A stretch of 64,000 bases of DNA from Ceratotherium simum simum. Taxonomy: Eukaryota > Chordata > Mammalia > Perissodactyla > Rhinocerotidae. The stretch lies in assembly GCF_000283155.1 (NCBI RefSeq), contig NW_004454178.1, positions 29,142,672-29,206,671 on the forward strand. The letters are read 5' to 3'. Made by a program: the position numbers and the translations under genes. The notes below the pieces were generated by a model that was not told the origin of the DNA, searched no databases, and saw only the letters and a list, made by a program, of their open reading frames with translations. This document shows, piece by piece, positions 36,461 through 48,500 of the stretch. Within the stretch, counting starts at the first letter, position 1. Every line of letters begins with the position of its first letter.

Positions 36461-38244
36461 TGGAAGAGCCAGTAAGTCATCTAAAGAGAGGTGAATCATC
36501 TAAAGATGGATGAGTTATGTAAAACAAAGAGGGGGATCAGTATTCCGGAAGAAGCATCTAAGGGCGACCTGGGAATGCCTGGGAAAGATGGACATTTGAG
36601 AAGGAACCTCCTACAACTGGAGGACCGATGGAAATTGTAGTATTCATCTGTATCACCCTTCAAAGAAAAAATCAGAAAGAGGAAGAGGGACGGACAATGC
36701 TTGAAGGAGTAAATGCTAAGAGTTTTCCAGAACTTATTTTAGACTTAAATTCTCAGATTGAATAAGTTCTGAGCAAGATAAATAAAAATTAGACCAAGTT
36801 TGTAAAGCAGTAAAACCACAGAACACCAAAGGTTGGAATAAAGCCAAAAAGCCACTAGAGGTAATATAATTTTGCTACAAATGAAACAATTTAATTACAT
36901 GGAAAATGGAATTTTTAACACAAATATAAAAGGGCAAAAGAAGATTGAATATGTTCAAAGTTCTGGGGGAGAAAGTAAAATTTGCTTAACACACCACAGC
37001 TAACTTTGGTATTGTTTGAGACATACGTTAATAGACATGCTCTCACTTTCAAACACTGCAGAATTTTACCACTCAGACCCTCACTGAGAGAAGTGCTTAA
37101 TTAAATGGAAAAACTCCAATTCAGGAACGAAGTGAGCATTGGTTAGCAAAAATTTGGAAAATATTCCTATATATCTTAACGAGACATTATTGTGAAAAAT
37201 TTCTCTATAATGCCTTCATTAAAATGGTTAGATATTGGAGGAATTCATTGGAATAATTTGCATTAAGACCACAAAGGAACTAAAATATGAGGCAACAACC
37301 TGGGTCTGATCGTCGGGGATCAGGATGAGGTAAGGCATTTTTAGGATGGGATAGTGTTTGTGAGGGGGCAGAAGTAATGAAGAACTCTTGACATAGTAAC
37401 AAAATCCCGTACATACTCAAGTATTAAGGGCAAGTATTCAATTAAGATATTGGAGTTATATCTTCCCCAAAGTGGACAGAAAAAAAAAACAGAGAATAAA
37501 AATGTGCATTTTACAGACACAAAGTAAAAATGTAATGGTCCTGGGAGTTTGAAAGTAAATGAGGAAAATGCTTTATAAGCGAATGTTTAAGCAGAAGAAG
37601 CTGGCAGCTGTGGTGGCGGCAGTCAAGATAGAATGTAGCATCGTCACGGAGAGGGGGGGTCACGGCAGATGATGAAATGAGCGCGCCGGGAAAATCCAAC
37701 CCATCCGACAACAGACAAAGGAGGAGTTTAGGGGATGAAAAGGCAGAATGGAAAAAATTCTCCATTATCTTGCAAAATTCAACACAACTTTCTTAGGAAT
37801 TTATAATTCCCATAGAATAAAAATTGCCAAATTTATAGAATATCTGAACAACTTAATTACCAAGCCTGATCCAAGAGACACATAAAGATTCCTATACGTA
37901 AAAATGAGAACATGAATATTCTTTGCAGGCATAGGTCTAATACTGGCAAAAATTAAATATGTACTTAGGCAAAATGTAAGTGACCCTCAGCAAAATAAAC
38001 CACAATTTCTGACCGTGATGCAATTGAATTGGAAATCAATAAATGCAAAGGGAGCCAAAAACTGCTACATAATGTGAAAATAAAACACATACTCATGAGC
38101 AAAAGAAGAAATAATAGTGAAAAGTAGAATTCTTAGAATGAAACATGTATGAAAATCTTAAATAATGTGAGCTGCATCCAAAGAAGAGTTTGGGGGAAAT
38201 ATTTAGCCCTGAATCCATACATTAGAATATAGGAAAATTATTTT

Positions 38245-38274
38245 CCCTCATGAGCTTGTGCTTAATATTCTTCC
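38245..38274 (-). repeat. 30-bp inverted repeat, right arm, at an L1 junction
   Basis: Exact reverse complement of 35719-35748. It lies between the point where L1 ORF2 similarity ends (about 38232) and the point where L1 3'-end similarity resumes (about 38324). Just beyond it, CCTCTCAG (38301-38308) and CTGAGAGG (38316-38323) form an 8-bp perfect hairpin stem. The arrangement looks like filler DNA at a deletion junction. Confidence 0.85.
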
Positions 38275-38323
38275 ATCGTTGAATCTCCCTGTAAATGTCG
38301 CCTCTCAGGGAATGACTGAGAGG

Positions 38324-38790
38324 CTCAGCATTATTCACAAGGACCAAAATCTGGAAAGGTCCCATGTGTCCATGGACTGAAGAATGGATAAGTAAAATGT
38401 GGTCTGTCCACACAAGGGAATATTATTTGGAAATACAGAGGAATGAAGCACTGACACGATGTGGATGAATGTTGAAAATGTCATGCTGAGTGAAAGAATC
38501 CAGTCCCAATAGGCCATATATTCCATGACTCCGTCTACATGGACTATCTGGGGGAGTGAAATCTATAGAGACAGGAGGTAGATTAATGTTTTCTTGGGGC
38601 TCGGGGCAGAGGAGGGATGGAAAGTGACCGCTAATGTGCTCAGAATTTCTTTTCAGGGTGGAGAGAATGTTCTAAAATCGCCTGTGGTGATGATTGCACA
38701 ACTCTATGAATGCACTAAGAACAGCTGAATTGTACGTTTTAAATGGCTGAATTGTATGCTGTGTGCATTGTATGATATCACAACTACACA
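38324..38790 (+). mobile_element. LINE-1 3' end, sense
   Basis: Reads as the end of ORF2 and the 3' UTR of an old L1: CAGCATTATTCACAAGGACC, GGAATATTATTTGG, GTGGTGATGATTGCACAACT and GAATTGTACGTTTTAAATGG. It is degenerate and has no open frame. Confidence 0.8.
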
Positions 38791-39760
38791 TCCGTCACCC
38801 GACCAAACCCAAGCTAAGGAGCAGATGAATCATCAGTAGCTGATGGCTGCTACCGCCCTTCATCTTCCCCTTCCTCCAGTCTGCTCAGAGTCTCTTATCA
38901 TCTGTGTCTGTACATGGGGTCAATTCTATGCTCCACATCTTCCAGTTTATCCTTTTTATTATTAAAACTCTACTTTTATTTTTGTGGTGAGAGCGTCTGA
39001 GACCTACTCTCTTCACAAATTTCCAGTATATTATTACCTGTAGTCCCCATGCTGCATCTTAGCTCATCCATCCTACAAAACTGAAAAAATAAAAAGAACT
39101 CGGTGTGTGGGAGATTTCTGCCTTTCTTGTCCCAGCAAGAACAGGCCCGTGTTAGAGGTTACTCTGGACTCACTGAAGCTCAGCTGGAGTCTCTTGTCCT
39201 AGTTGGGTTCCTCTCTCTGGGCCACTTCCTGTGCAGGCAACTTTGGCAAATAATGCCAGAGCAGGAAAGTCAGGTGAACCTCAGCTCAGCTAGAAAGGGC
39301 TCCCATCCACTCCGAGCATCAGGCCGTCTGGTCCTCACTCTCACTGCCCTCTGATGTCATTAAAACGACATCTGCATTTCACCCTGTTGATTTGCTGGTA
39401 CCTTCTGCAGAGGTCCTTTCGCCCTCCAGCCTCTCTGTCATTCTGCTTGGGAATGGAGATCCTGTTAATTTTTACCTGAATAATGTTTTAAAGATTGTGA
39501 CCTTGGTACTATAGTGTCATAAACAGATAAACAGTTTTCAAATAATAAATAAATGGTTTAGTTTCGCACATAAAAAACCAAGACCAATCTGCGCTTCCTG
39601 CAAAGAACCTACTTTACGTATAAAGACTCAAGTAGGACAAACACAAAGGGGCAGAATGAGATGGACCACAGGACACTGATCTGTAACAGCTGTGTTGCCA
39701 CCACATCAAGTAAATCCCACGGCAAAGAAGGTGAGCCCACAATGACAAAGGGTCAGGTCA
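38791..39760. other. Unassigned intergenic DNA
   Basis: No gene recognised. The 38980-39060 stretch (GTGGTGAGAGCGTCTGAGAC) resembles a fragment of antisense L1 3' UTR. The rest is unassigned. Confidence 0.4.
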
Positions 39761-39764
39761 TCAG

Positions 39765-41345
39765 GAGGACATGATGCCCCTAAACATTTATGCCCCTGAT
39801 AACATGTCTTCAAAATAAAATGATAAAACTACAGGGCAAATCGACAAATCTACAGTTACAGGTGGAGACCTTAATACCCCTCTCTCAATAACTGACAAAT
39901 TAGACACAAAATCAATAAAGATGTGGAAGACTTGAACAACACTCTAAAACAAAAGGACCTAATCGACATTTATAGAACAGCACCAAAAACCAAAAAGAAG
40001 ACACATTCTTTGCTAGTGCACAGAACATTCCCAGGACAGGTCGATCTTTGCCATAAAACACATTTCAGAACATTTTATAATATTCAACTCCTATAAAGTA
40101 ATTTATCTGATCATGATGGAAATGAATAATGAATCGATAATTGAAAGATTGCTGAAAAATCCCCAAACATTTGGAAATTAAATAACACATTTCTAAATAA
40201 CTCATGGATTATGAGGAAATCAAGGGGGATATTAGGAAGTATTTTAAAGTGCATATAAATGAAAACACAGCATACCATATTTGTGTGATGACGATACCTC
40301 AATACGTATAGGGAAACTTAAGTCAATTAACTACATTAGAAACAAGAAAGATTTAAATCAATGACCCTAGCTTTCAATTTAAAAAAATCTGGTCAAATGA
40401 AATCCCAAATAAGCAGAAGAAAGGAAATAATAAAAACCCCAATGGAAATAAAGGAATAGAAAGCAGAAGACAGAGAACATCAATGAAACAAAAGCCTGAT
40501 TCTTAGAGAAGATAAATAAATCTCATAATTGTCGAGCCAGATTGATTAAAAAATGAGGGTAAGACATAACTTATTAGTATCAGGAATGAGAGCTAAGGCA
40601 TCACTAGAGTCTACAGGTGTTAAAAGAATAAGAGAAAATTATGAACAAGGACATGCCAATAAATGAGACAACTCAGATGAAATGGACAAATTCCTTAAAG
40701 ATACTACACACCAGAACTCTTTCAAGAAAAAGTAGGTAACTTGATTAAGTGGACATCTATTAAAGAAAATGAATTTTAGGTCAAAACCTTCTCATAAATA
40801 AAACTTCAGGCCAATATGACTTGACTTTGAATTTTCCTAAATGTTTAAGGAATAAACTACTCAAAGTCTACAAAAACTCTTCCAGATAATTGGAGAGAAG
40901 AGAATAGTTCCCAATTCATCTATGAGCCAGCATCACAATGGTACCAAAGACACTACAAGAGAAGGAAATGCAAACCAATATCCCTCATGAACAAAGATGG
41001 AAAATGTTCTCAAGGAAACTTCAGTAAATCAAATTCAACATTATATAAAAGGAGTAGCATGTCTTACTAGACAGGCTTTATCTCAGGAATACAAGGTTGT
41101 TTTGACATCTGAAAATCAATTAATCCACCATGTTAACAGATTGAACAAGAGGATCCATGTGCTCATCTCAGCAGATACAGGAGGAGCATCAGATAAAACT
41201 CAAATCCATTCTTAAGAGTGGTTCTCAGCACAGTAGGTATAGAAGGTCAGTTCCTCAGTTTTATAGAAGTCTGCAGAAACCTACAGCTAATGTCACATGT
41301 AATGGTGAAAGAAGGATGCTTTCTGCCTAATACGATAATATGCGT
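39765..41345 (+). mobile_element. LINE-1 ORF2 (endonuclease to RT), sense, degraded
   Basis: The order of recognisable ORF2 tracts is: endonuclease region (GGTGGAGACCTTAATACCCC at 39860, then CCTAATCGACATTTATAGAAC), central region (CCCCAAACATTTGGAAATTA), and RT region (CCAATATCCCTCATGAACA near 40976, GAAAATCAATTAATCCACCA near 41112). Stops and small indels break all frames; the longest open frame is 72 codons. It ends at about 41345. Confidence 0.85.
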
Positions 41346-43317
41346 GTGATTATAGAGAAAATATGTTGTATATTTCTGCAAAATTAGGGCTCTCTGGGCA
41401 AATTTTACTAAAATTTGGGACCTGGGCTGAAAGACGAGACTTAGAAGTTAAATTGTGCCTGATTAGACAGCTAGGTGACATCCAGAGGGTTTTACTTTCC
41501 TGGAGGTGTGTTTACATTCCAAGGGGAGAGGAAGCCTGGGCCTATGGAGACAGCCTCGGGTAGTAGAGCTGGAGACAGTGGTCTGACCTCCCTCCCTGGT
41601 GAGGGAGTGTGGGAATCCAAGCACGTCACTGAGGCACCAATAGCAGGGATGCAAATACAAGGTGCCTGAGTTCTGCAGGACGGCATCTGTCATTAAAACA
41701 AGAGTGCAGTGGAGTCAGGGTGTTACACACAGGTAACTGCGGTGTCTGCATCCAGGTAACGGGTGAGCAGTTTAGAAATGCAAGAATCAGGGAAATAGCT
41801 CCTCTGAGTCTGCTTGCAGAGCTGATGAGAGGAGGACATTCAGTCCAGGGCAGTGAGCAGAGAATCAAAACAGGAGCTCGGGCCCCAGTGCCAGGTCCAT
41901 GAGTCTGGCTAAGGCAGAAACAGAGCAACAGAGTCACACATCTGCCCGCACAGAAATGACACAAACAGTTAAGTGTGGCAGGGACGGGAGGTGGGGACAT
42001 GGGAGGCAATGAGAGTGTGTCCATTTCCTCCTCTTGAGAGCCATGATCAAAGATGCTGAAAGCAGATAAATGGAATGACAGCGCTGGTGCAGCGTGCAGG
42101 TGCAATGAGCAGAGAATAGTGGGTTCTGGAGGTGACGGGGTGGGAGCAGGGAGTGGAATTGTCTCAACATGGGGTGTGAATTCTCCTAAAGCATCGCTGT
42201 TCTAAGCAGATCACACCTGAGAGAGCTGTTGTTATGTGGGCGGCCATGACGTGGGCTAAAATCAAAACAAAGAAGAGAAAGAACTCTTCACACTGATGGA
42301 AGGAGCAGGTGCGTGTGTGGGCTCACACACATACACACTCAAGAAAAATGCAGGATGTGTGGGACACCAGACACACTCACACACACTTCCTCACGTTCAC
42401 ACACACCCGTACTCATATTCCACACTCATGCTCTCACACTCACAGGCTCACACTCACGCTCACACCATTTCAAAACACGCAGTTTGAAGAAAGCACAGCA
42501 CAAATGTTAGGACATTCCTCAGGATGTAGAAAGGTACAGAATAATGCTGCTCCTGGCCTCACAATGAGAAACAGCCATAAAATCTACAGAATCTAGATTT
42601 TCTTGAATCCACTGGAGAGTCAAAGTCAAAACCAAGTGACCTAAACCCAGAGCGACAAGCCCTTCAGAAGGGAGAGGAGGCAGGGGCTGTTTCTCCTTTG
42701 TCAAGGCTGGGACAGGGGTTGAGGAGTGGCTTCCACAGACGTGAGCAAAGACAGAGCAGCCACCATGGAACGAATCCAGGCAAATCCGTCCAGAACAGCC
42801 GGAGGCCCAAGCACAGGGAGATGGCACTGAGGGGCAGAGGTGCGACCGAACGGGTGCTCAGGACTGTCTGGGGCAGTTCTGGGAGAACATGGTGGGGGCC
42901 AGAGCAGGCAGAGTCCTTTCCCTTCCTGGGCCAGGAGGGCAGAGAGAGGGCAGAGGGGAAAAGTGTCAGAGGAGTTCTGGACTCTGCTCACGAGGAGCCT
43001 TTGAGCCCGTCTGCACCGACCTGTTCTATGCACCACGAGGAGTCGCTGTCTGGAGCCGCCAGGGAAAGTGATCTCAGCTAGTGTTCGTGGTTGGGTCCAG
43101 AGGGTCAGTTGGGTGTCGTCCAACTGCACTCGTTATTGTTTTTGGTTTCTGACTTGTGGGAGGGGTAGGCCAAGGACCTCCCTGAGAATCAGAGTCTTCG
43201 GCTGCTCCCAGGACTTGCTGGTCATTTCCTTTACCTACAGCCCCTGGTTCTGGCAGTGAGGTGGTGCCCTGGCCTCTGTGGATTGTGAAGCCCCAGCTCT
43301 GTGATGGCCTCTCCTTC
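41346..43317. other. Unassigned DNA with CA-rich tract
   Basis: 42600-43250 is GC-richer, with open frames to 142 codons on both strands lacking known domains. The 41626-42105 minus frame (159 codons) is also unrecognised. A CA-rich tract at 42318-42475 is listed separately. Confidence 0.4.
42318..42475 (+). repeat. CA/CTCACA-rich simple repeat
   Basis: Imperfect CACACA and CTCACACTCA repeats. Three overlapping H/T/S-rich frames here are artefacts of the repeat. Confidence 0.88.
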
Positions 43318-43678
43318 CTCCAGTCAGTCCTGCCAGTGGAGGAGCTGGCACGGATCCTGCGGGGATGCGCTGCCTCTGTCCCCAGGACCCTCCAGTGTGA
43401 GGAACAGGCACGGATCCTGCGGAGATGCGCTGCCTCTGTCCCCAGGACCCTCCAGTGTNNNNNNNNNNNNNNNNNNNNNNNNNNNNNNNNNNNNNNNNNN
43501 NNNNNNNNNNNNNNNNNNNNNNNNNNNNNNNNNNNNNNNNNNNNNNNNNNNNNNNNNNNNNNNNNNNNNNNNNNNNNNGCTGCCTCTGTCCCCAGGACCC
43601 TCCAGTGTGAGCAACAGGCACGGGTCCTGCAGGGATGTGCTGCCTCTGTCCCCAGGACCCTCTGGTGCTGGGGAATGG
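43318..43678 (+). repeat. 60-bp minisatellite containing an assembly gap
   Basis: The unit starts GCTGCCTCTGTCCCCAGGAC and is 60 bp long. Unit starts are seen at 43369, 43429, 43579 and 43639, with a decayed first unit at about 43318. Sixty is a multiple of three, so frames stay open on both strands and give spurious proteins up to 215 codons. 43459-43578 is a run of N. Confidence 0.95.
43459..43578. other. Assembly gap, 120 N
   Basis: Unknown bases inside the 60-bp array. The array phase before the gap predicts a missing length of 30 plus a multiple of 60, which 120 does not satisfy, so the N count probably is not the true length. Confidence 0.95.
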
Positions 43679-43874
43679 GGTCCTCTGGCCAAAGGTAATG
43701 CATCCACCCCAGCACACCCACATTCTCTTGGACTCTTCTGTCTGGCAGGGTGGCTCAGACTGGCCACCTGTTCCCTGTGCTCTGGCAGGGCTGCAGGCTG
43801 TGATGGGACTCTTCTCAATCATGGGGTTTCACAATTGGAATTACGCTATCTTAAGAATAGAGTAGCTTTTGTTT

Positions 43875-43990
43875 GAAGAGCTCTTGGCAAAGATGTTTTG
43901 CATATCTTATCTCATTGAACCCAGTTACCGGACAGGGTACAGACATTCCCATGTGCAGGAGGAAATGGAGAAGTAGGCTGGCTGTGGCAG
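43875..43990 (+). repeat. Possible MIR fragment
   Basis: CATATCTTATCTCATTGAAC followed by a GGAGGAAATGGAGAAGTAGG stretch resembles MIR core and tail, but the match is weak. Confidence 0.4.
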
Positions 43991-45455
43991 ACCTGTCTTC
44001 TCACAGCTGGAAGGCCGCTTTGTTCAAATAAAAAGAGAGCTTTGGGCAGGATACTACATACCCCATTTGTGAAAATACTGAGAGAGATGAATCCATCAAA
44101 TGAAGAAACGCTTGCTGTAGTTTTAATTGGTATGATTGATAGAGTCACCAATGTTCTGAAACGGGGCCCAGAATGTTGTTTCATCCAATGGTGAGACGAC
44201 GGCTGTGCACAGAAGACAAATAAACTGACGGGAATGGGAGACCTGGCGTCAAGGACAGAGGAGCCTGGCGTCCCCATCCTCATCGGGCATGGATGTATTT
44301 GGAGTAGACAGTGCTGTGCAGGGTTTTCGGAGACCAGGCGTGTTTTAGGAGCTCCACACAGTGTGGGGACACACTCACAATGCGATATTGCTAGTGGAAG
44401 TTTTCAAAGCACATTCAGAAGGAACCCCCATCTTTCAAGGCTGTGGCCTCCGGAAGCCCTCCAGTCCTGGCTGATGAGCGGCATTGCCATGCAGCTGGGA
44501 CAGAGGACCTGCTTGCACTTTCTCTCCATTTAGGGTTTTCTTCTCTAAATTTTCCTATTGAACTTTTCTCTACATTCTTAGTTGTAAATAATGCAAGTTT
44601 GAGCAGCTATCTCTGCCGTTTTTCTCTTTAAATGATCAACAGGACGTTTAAAAATTGGTCCTTTCTGCAAATGTCTTCCCACTTCTCTTTGTGTTGTGTC
44701 TGCGGAGTGATGGGGCTTTTTAAAAACATTTGTCAAAACAGAAAGGAGGAATGGCTATTTAATTTTTGGTAGATAAAGGTAAAATGAATTCAAAATCATT
44801 CCTGGAAAAATCAAATCAAGTCTGGGTATGCTGGTGAGTCCCGAGGTCTCTGCATGGTCTCTGAACTAGAGATGGCACCTCTGACATTCAAACAGGCAAA
44901 ATCGCATTTAATGTTGGGCCAGTCCTCAGGCATGGCTGTAGTGTGGATTCCGCCCCCACCTGCAGGCAGGAGCTCCTCACGAATCTTCAGGAAACAGGAC
45001 GAGCCCTTGGAGACTGGCCGGCCATGCTGTGGGAGGTGGACCTGGAGGCCGGAACCCACGGCTCCAGCGTCAGGTGTGTTAGGACGTACCTGACGCTCTC
45101 CCTTCGCCCCTGCTGCTTCTGCAGCCTCCAGAAGATCCTCCCCAGCTCCCCTTAGAGAGGTGGGTCTCCTCATCTCCCAGAGCAAATCCCATAGCCCAGA
45201 CCCTGGTTTCCTGGTGGCCTCCCCTTCCTCCCTCCATCACTGACATTAACACTCACCCACACATGTCTCTCTTTCAGAGCTCGGCCCCTCTGCCTGCCAC
45301 CCTCCAGCTCCCTGCTGAGCCCCCCTTTCCCCACCATTCACCTCCTTGAAGGAAGGTATTCCGTCTGCCCCTCGGGCTTCACCACTCCAACACGGCTCAT
45401 GACGGCACCATCATCATCAACAACTGTTGGGCCTGCTGTCACTCCTCCAGCCAGC
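43991..45455. other. Unassigned intergenic DNA
   Basis: No gene or named repeat. Minus frame 44811-45185 (124 codons) and others have no recognisable domain. Confidence 0.4.
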
Positions 45456-45457
45456 GT

Positions 45458-45575
45458 GTTGTGTGTGCATGTGTGTGCGTGTGCATGCATGCGTGTGTGC
45501 ATCTGTGCCTTCATGTGTGCATCTGTGTGCACATGTGTGTGCATGCATGTGTGCATGCATATGTGCATGTGCGTT
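45458..45575 (+). repeat. TG/CATG microsatellite
   Basis: GTGTGTGCATG-type repeat. It explains the C/V/H-rich frames on both strands here. Confidence 0.9.
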
Positions 45576-45579
45576 ATTA

Positions 45580-48500
45580 TTCATGATTCTTCCAGAGGGG
45601 ATGTTGGCGGGAGGTGGGAGCAGTAGGGGGTGGCTGTCCCCGAGTGCATTTCTCACCAGGTCCTCTGAGCATCTGTGAGAACGTGGGGCCGTTGAAGGCA
45701 GGGCTGAAGGCTGTGGGTGAACTGAGCTGACGTCAGGATTGCTGGCACCTGGAAACATCCAGTGGGGCCTTGCTGACAGAAGAGGGACTCAGGCAGGGAT
45801 CTGAGCCCTGGCTTCTGTAGAGTGGGCACCACCCTCCAAGGTGGGCTGTTATCTTCTGGGGGTCTGTGTTCAAGTCTGTGCATTCAGAGGGCGGGTGGCC
45901 AGCTGGCGATCAGAGGGTGTTCAGTAAGTGTGTGTTGAATAGAATTTAATTCAATTAGGAGAAACGTTAGAGTGACCTGGGAGGGTGGTGACAGAAACCT
46001 GGAAAGGGAAGGTGGTGGGATGGAGGGTGAGTGTCACCCATGTTGTCAGGAGCGCCCAGTCTCAGCAAGTGTCCTGCTTGTAGGAGGGGCCACCGAGGAA
46101 GGGCAGGCACCTGGCTTCAGGCCTGGAGGATGGTGAGACTCTCTGCCACAGGGTATTTGGAAAAGTGAGTGGATGTGAAAGGAGCAGTTTGCTTTAGAAA
46201 TGCTCGGTCTGAGTTGCCACATCCACATGGAAGGCCCCATAGAAGAAGGCCCGGCCCTGGGGGCCCCGTCCACCCAACATGGATATAAAGATGACCTTTG
46301 CCCTTATCTGCCTTGCAAGAGGAGAACTGGAACAGCCATGGGTCAGGAAAGGCAAGAGCAGTGGACCCCAAGATACCACAGTGGTCAGCAGTGTGGGGTG
46401 CTGCAGAGGCAGGAGGAGGGAGCTGATGGGCGTCCTGGGGGCTGTCCTGGGAGCGGTCAGCGGGGAGAGAGGGTCTGTTGGGGTCACCTGCCCTCAGGAC
46501 AGGTGGGTGCGGTCCCGGACTGTTCACAGTGTCCTGTTGCCCTCAGTCTGGTTCCAGGACAGTGTGTCCTTTGTGTGGAAGCAGACTTTGCATTAAAACC
46601 ACTTTTTCCAAAAACTTTACCTCATGAAGAGGACGGCCTCCTCACTGTATTTAAAGGGACTCTGATAGGTTTCTCCTGCCTCCTCCTGTTTACTGTCAGA
46701 AAATCACTTCCTTTGCCATGGAAGGAGACCTTTGTGGGGGCTGAAAGGGTAAATTATCTGACATCCAATTACCCTGAAATTACATCTCCTCCTTCAAGTA
46801 AGTCCTTAGCTCGGAGATCCAGCACAGGTAGGAATTAATCAGATATCTTAGGAATTGATTTTCATGTAAGTGTCATTGAAATGCTGATTTGCTTGTTGTG
46901 TAGAGAGATTTAATTCAGGCAGAATTGCGGGCATGTGTGGTTTCTACCACGGGTGTAGGGAGCCCTGGGGGGTTGGGTTATTGTCACAGTAAAGCCGTGG
47001 CCCTGACACAAACCTTTGAAACTTGAGTCCTAATGTCTGCCTGGGACAGATTCTCCTGAGATTGGTGAGCAAACCTTTCCCCTGGCTGTACCTCCATTTC
47101 TTTTCCCATGAGATAGGGACAGCAGAGACGTAGGCTCTCTCGCTGTCGCAAACACATCTGCAAACATTCGCTCCAGCGTGACCACAATGATGAATTCTGA
47201 GTTAGGATATTCTGACGTGGTGACAAAGCCTGATGAATCGCCGCTTCCCCATCCATGCTGATGCCAGGGCCTCATCTTTCTTCCTCTCTCATCGTGATCA
47301 TAGTTTTTATCTCTATCAACTGCATCCATTACCTCTGAAGTCCCATCCTCGAGAGTAATTGTGCATATTTACAGGGTGTCCTTGAGAAAGTGTCCCCCGT
47401 CAGGGGGCTGAGAACATATCGGATATGTTCACCGAGCCATCTTGAGAAAGGTGGATGAAGCTCTGGAAGCCCGAGGCTCCTGGAACAATGACTGCCAACT
47501 TCAAGGGTCGGTCCTCAGTTTTCATCCTTCTCTGTGTCTGTGGTGTATATCTGGGTAGAAAGAACATTTAATCAATTAAGGACCATGCATGTGCCCACTG
47601 AATCTGGCTTTTCACTGCCATTGTGGGTTTTATCTGTACCCCGGTCTCCCTGCCTCTCTCACAAAGCGAGGGAGCTAATAATTAGAATATGCCAGGCAGT
47701 CCTTGCCAAGGGCGTCTTCTCCCCACCCTCACTGGCCAGACAGATCAACCCTTCCAATCTCTGACCCGCAGTGGCCTTCAAGTCTTCTTGAATCTGCCTT
47801 GACTTGAACCCAACTGTTGGTATGTATTTCAGGATGACTTTATAGACACTCTGGAATTTCTGTAGTGCACAAAAATCTGATGATTCTACTCCATTTTGAT
47901 CAATCGTGTCCCCTGACCATGTGGAGATCCTAGACAGCAAGGTGCTTTATCCTTCCTTGTTAGACACGTGGTGAACTGGATTATTCTTCTAATTATTCTT
48001 TCCTTCCCCACTCATAGTGTCACACCCAAGCCTCCAGAGGCCTCGGGGCTGGGCGGGATGCGTAGCCTCAAGCTGGCTCCATGTGAGCCCAGCTGTGGCC
48101 CACCAACTCAGACCACTGGATGAATGCTTCTGGAAACATGTGTTTCCTGAACATCAGAAGCCAACTGATACAGAAAATGGTACCCAGGTGGGTGCTGCCA
48201 TAAGGACACCCCTGACACATGTTATTGTTTTGAAAGCAGTTGGCAAGTGAAGAGAGACTTGGGAGGAAAAGGGGAACCTGTGTTACGTAGGAGTGAGATT
48301 GTAGCAAAACTGAAGTCACAGCTAGAAAAGTGTATCATGTGAGGCTGTGGATGAGGGCAAGGCAGGTTTCAGGCAAAATGTCCACGTGTGAGGTGGTTGC
48401 TTACAAAGAGGTGGAAGGGAACTGGCATTTAGAGATGATACAGATGGACAGAAATTGCTGGGTTAGGATAAAAAATGTTTTCATCTTCAGCCTCTCCAGC

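Larger units (their letters stand above)
35090..38232 (+). mobile_element. Old LINE-1 (5' region and partial ORF2), sense
   Basis: A-rich sense-strand L1-like DNA. 35250-35480 and 36690-37130 both resemble the 5' region of old L1M-type elements (blocks such as CCCAGAAGATAGTG and AGAACACCAAAGG). 37780-38232 resembles ORF2, including the stretch encoding D-x-D-A-I-E-L-E-I-N near 38011. All frames are broken. ORF2 similarity stops abruptly near 38232. Confidence 0.6.

Noticed and set aside
36391..36465. CRISPR-like short direct repeats
   Set aside because: The 25-bp units abut with no spacers, and the DNA is mammalian; this is a tandem repeat.
43074..43876. Long open frames on both strands (up to 215 codons) around the gap
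   Set aside because: They arise because the 60-bp repeat is divisible by three and the gap contributes unknown codons. All frames through the array stay open; no domain is present.
46200..46838. 212-codon plus-strand open frame
   Set aside because: Overlaps a 136-codon frame on the opposite strand, has no known domain, and shows no gene structure around it.
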